From: Pseudarthrobacter sp. BIM B-2242
GTDB taxonomy: Bacteria; Actinomycetota; Actinomycetes; Actinomycetales; Micrococcaceae
DNA: 64,000 bases
Direction: 5' to 3'
Assembly: GCF_014764445.1 (NCBI RefSeq)
Contig: NZ_CP061721.1
Location: 2,790,001-2,854,000 of the forward strand
In this document: piece after piece, positions 63,719-64,000 of the stretch
How positions within the stretch are numbered: the first letter of the stretch is position 1
Layout: every line of letters starts with the position of its first letter
Notes under the pieces: generated by a model
What the model was told of the DNA's origin: nothing
What the model saw: the letters and a program-made list of their open reading frames with translations, nothing else
Database searches by the model: none
Made by a program: the position numbers and the translations under genes

Positions 63719-64000
63719 CTATTCGGGCCGCTGCTCCCCGTTGGTGGAGGGGACCGGGGCTGTTCCCAGCACACGCTCCACCGCTTCGGCGGGATCGTCC
63801 ACCACCTGGATAAGGTCCAGGTCCTTTTCCGAAACCATGCCCTCGGCCACCAGGGTGCCCCGGATCCATTCGATCATCGGACCCCAGAAGTCGACGCCGA
63901 GGAGCACGATGGGGAACGAGGTTACCTTCCGCGTCTGGACCAGGACCATTGCTTCGAACAGTTCGTCGAGCGTCCCGAGGCCGCCGGGGAGGACGATGAA
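63719..64000 (-). CDS. LOG/TIGR00730 family protein, C-terminal part (cut by window end)
   Basis: The frame runs open to base 64000. The visible 93 residues begin in the signature LPGGLGTLDELFEAM, the nucleotide/phosphoribohydrolase site of the LOG family (Rv1205-like). These proteins hydrolyse nucleotide 5'-monophosphates such as cytokinin ribotides. The middle has VLVQTRKVTSFPIVLLG and DFWGPMIEWI. The N-terminal part lies beyond the window. It is immediately upstream of the DivIVA-like gene on the same strand. Confidence 0.9.
   Translation of the reverse strand, partial: FIVLPGGLGTLDELFEAMVLVQTRKVTSFPIVLLGVDFWGPMIEWIRGTLVAEGMVSEKDLDLIQVVDDPAEAVERVLGTAPVPSTNGEQRPE

Overview
The window is a high-GC actinobacterial chromosome segment. 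It is most like Micrococcaceae (Arthrobacter or Pseudarthrobacter type), judged from the gene set: UPF0182, the AdnA/AdnB helicase-nuclease pair, UvrD2, DUF3107 and DUF3117 proteins, a coproporphyrin-type heme pathway, SigE/anti-sigma/TatB, and many starts with a -10-like hexamer 6-9 nt upstream. Gene order resembles, from memory, two Mycobacterium tuberculosis blocks (around Rv3193c-Rv3211 and Rv1220c-Rv1232c). I see no insertion sequence, prophage, CRISPR array or obvious genomic island.

Layout. 1-2.2 kb: 3' end of a photolyase, a cytochrome b-like membrane protein and two tandem initiator tRNAs, each with its own terminator. 2.2-8.9 kb: UPF0182, a PDZ-Lon (S16) protein, a DUF2342 zinc-protease-like protein and a YgjP-like metallopeptidase. 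8.9-21.7 kb: a DNA repair and nucleotide block with UvrD2, NudC, a phosphotransferase, AdnB, AdnA, an alkyltransferase-like protein without the catalytic Cys, and a DnaQ-like exonuclease. 22-24.5 kb: a polar amino acid ABC importer.

24.6-37.2 kb holds nearly the whole heme pathway from glutamyl-tRNA: hemL, hemB, hemD, hemC, cpfC (hemH), chdC (hemQ), cgoX (hemY) and hemE on the minus strand, with hemA divergent. A flavin-dependent oxidoreductase and a Pro/Ala/Thr-rich membrane-anchored protein are interspersed. The ferrochelatase/HemQ/HemY set indicates the coproporphyrin-dependent route. 37.2-45.5 kb: a palindromic repeat cluster, a MoeZ-like adenylyltransferase-rhodanese, TetR, DUF3107, a PCD-VOC fusion, the thiamine genes thiO-thiS-thiG behind a TPP riboswitch with divergent thiE, and an RNB ribonuclease.

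45.5-54.5 kb: a DEAD-box RNA helicase, an orphan beta-type DNA methyltransferase, a PHP phosphoesterase, aminopeptidase P and a sugar ABC importer without its own ATPase behind a LacI-type palindrome. 54.5-64 kb: a stress-protein-like membrane protein, an MgtE-N/CBS protein, DUF1003, Mrp, TatB, anti-sigma factor, SigE, an O-methyltransferase, DUF3117, a PIG-V-like glycosyltransferase, a DivIVA-like protein and the C-terminal part of a LOG-family protein cut by the window edge.

The window is mostly housekeeping, and I do not find a clearly new system. The points most worth following are the ATL-AdnA-AdnB translational coupling, the leaderless-start signature at about a dozen genes, the palindromic repeat cluster at 37.2 kb, the 15-bp coding repeat in the HemY-type oxidase, the orphan methyltransferase, and the secreted protein embedded in the heme cluster.
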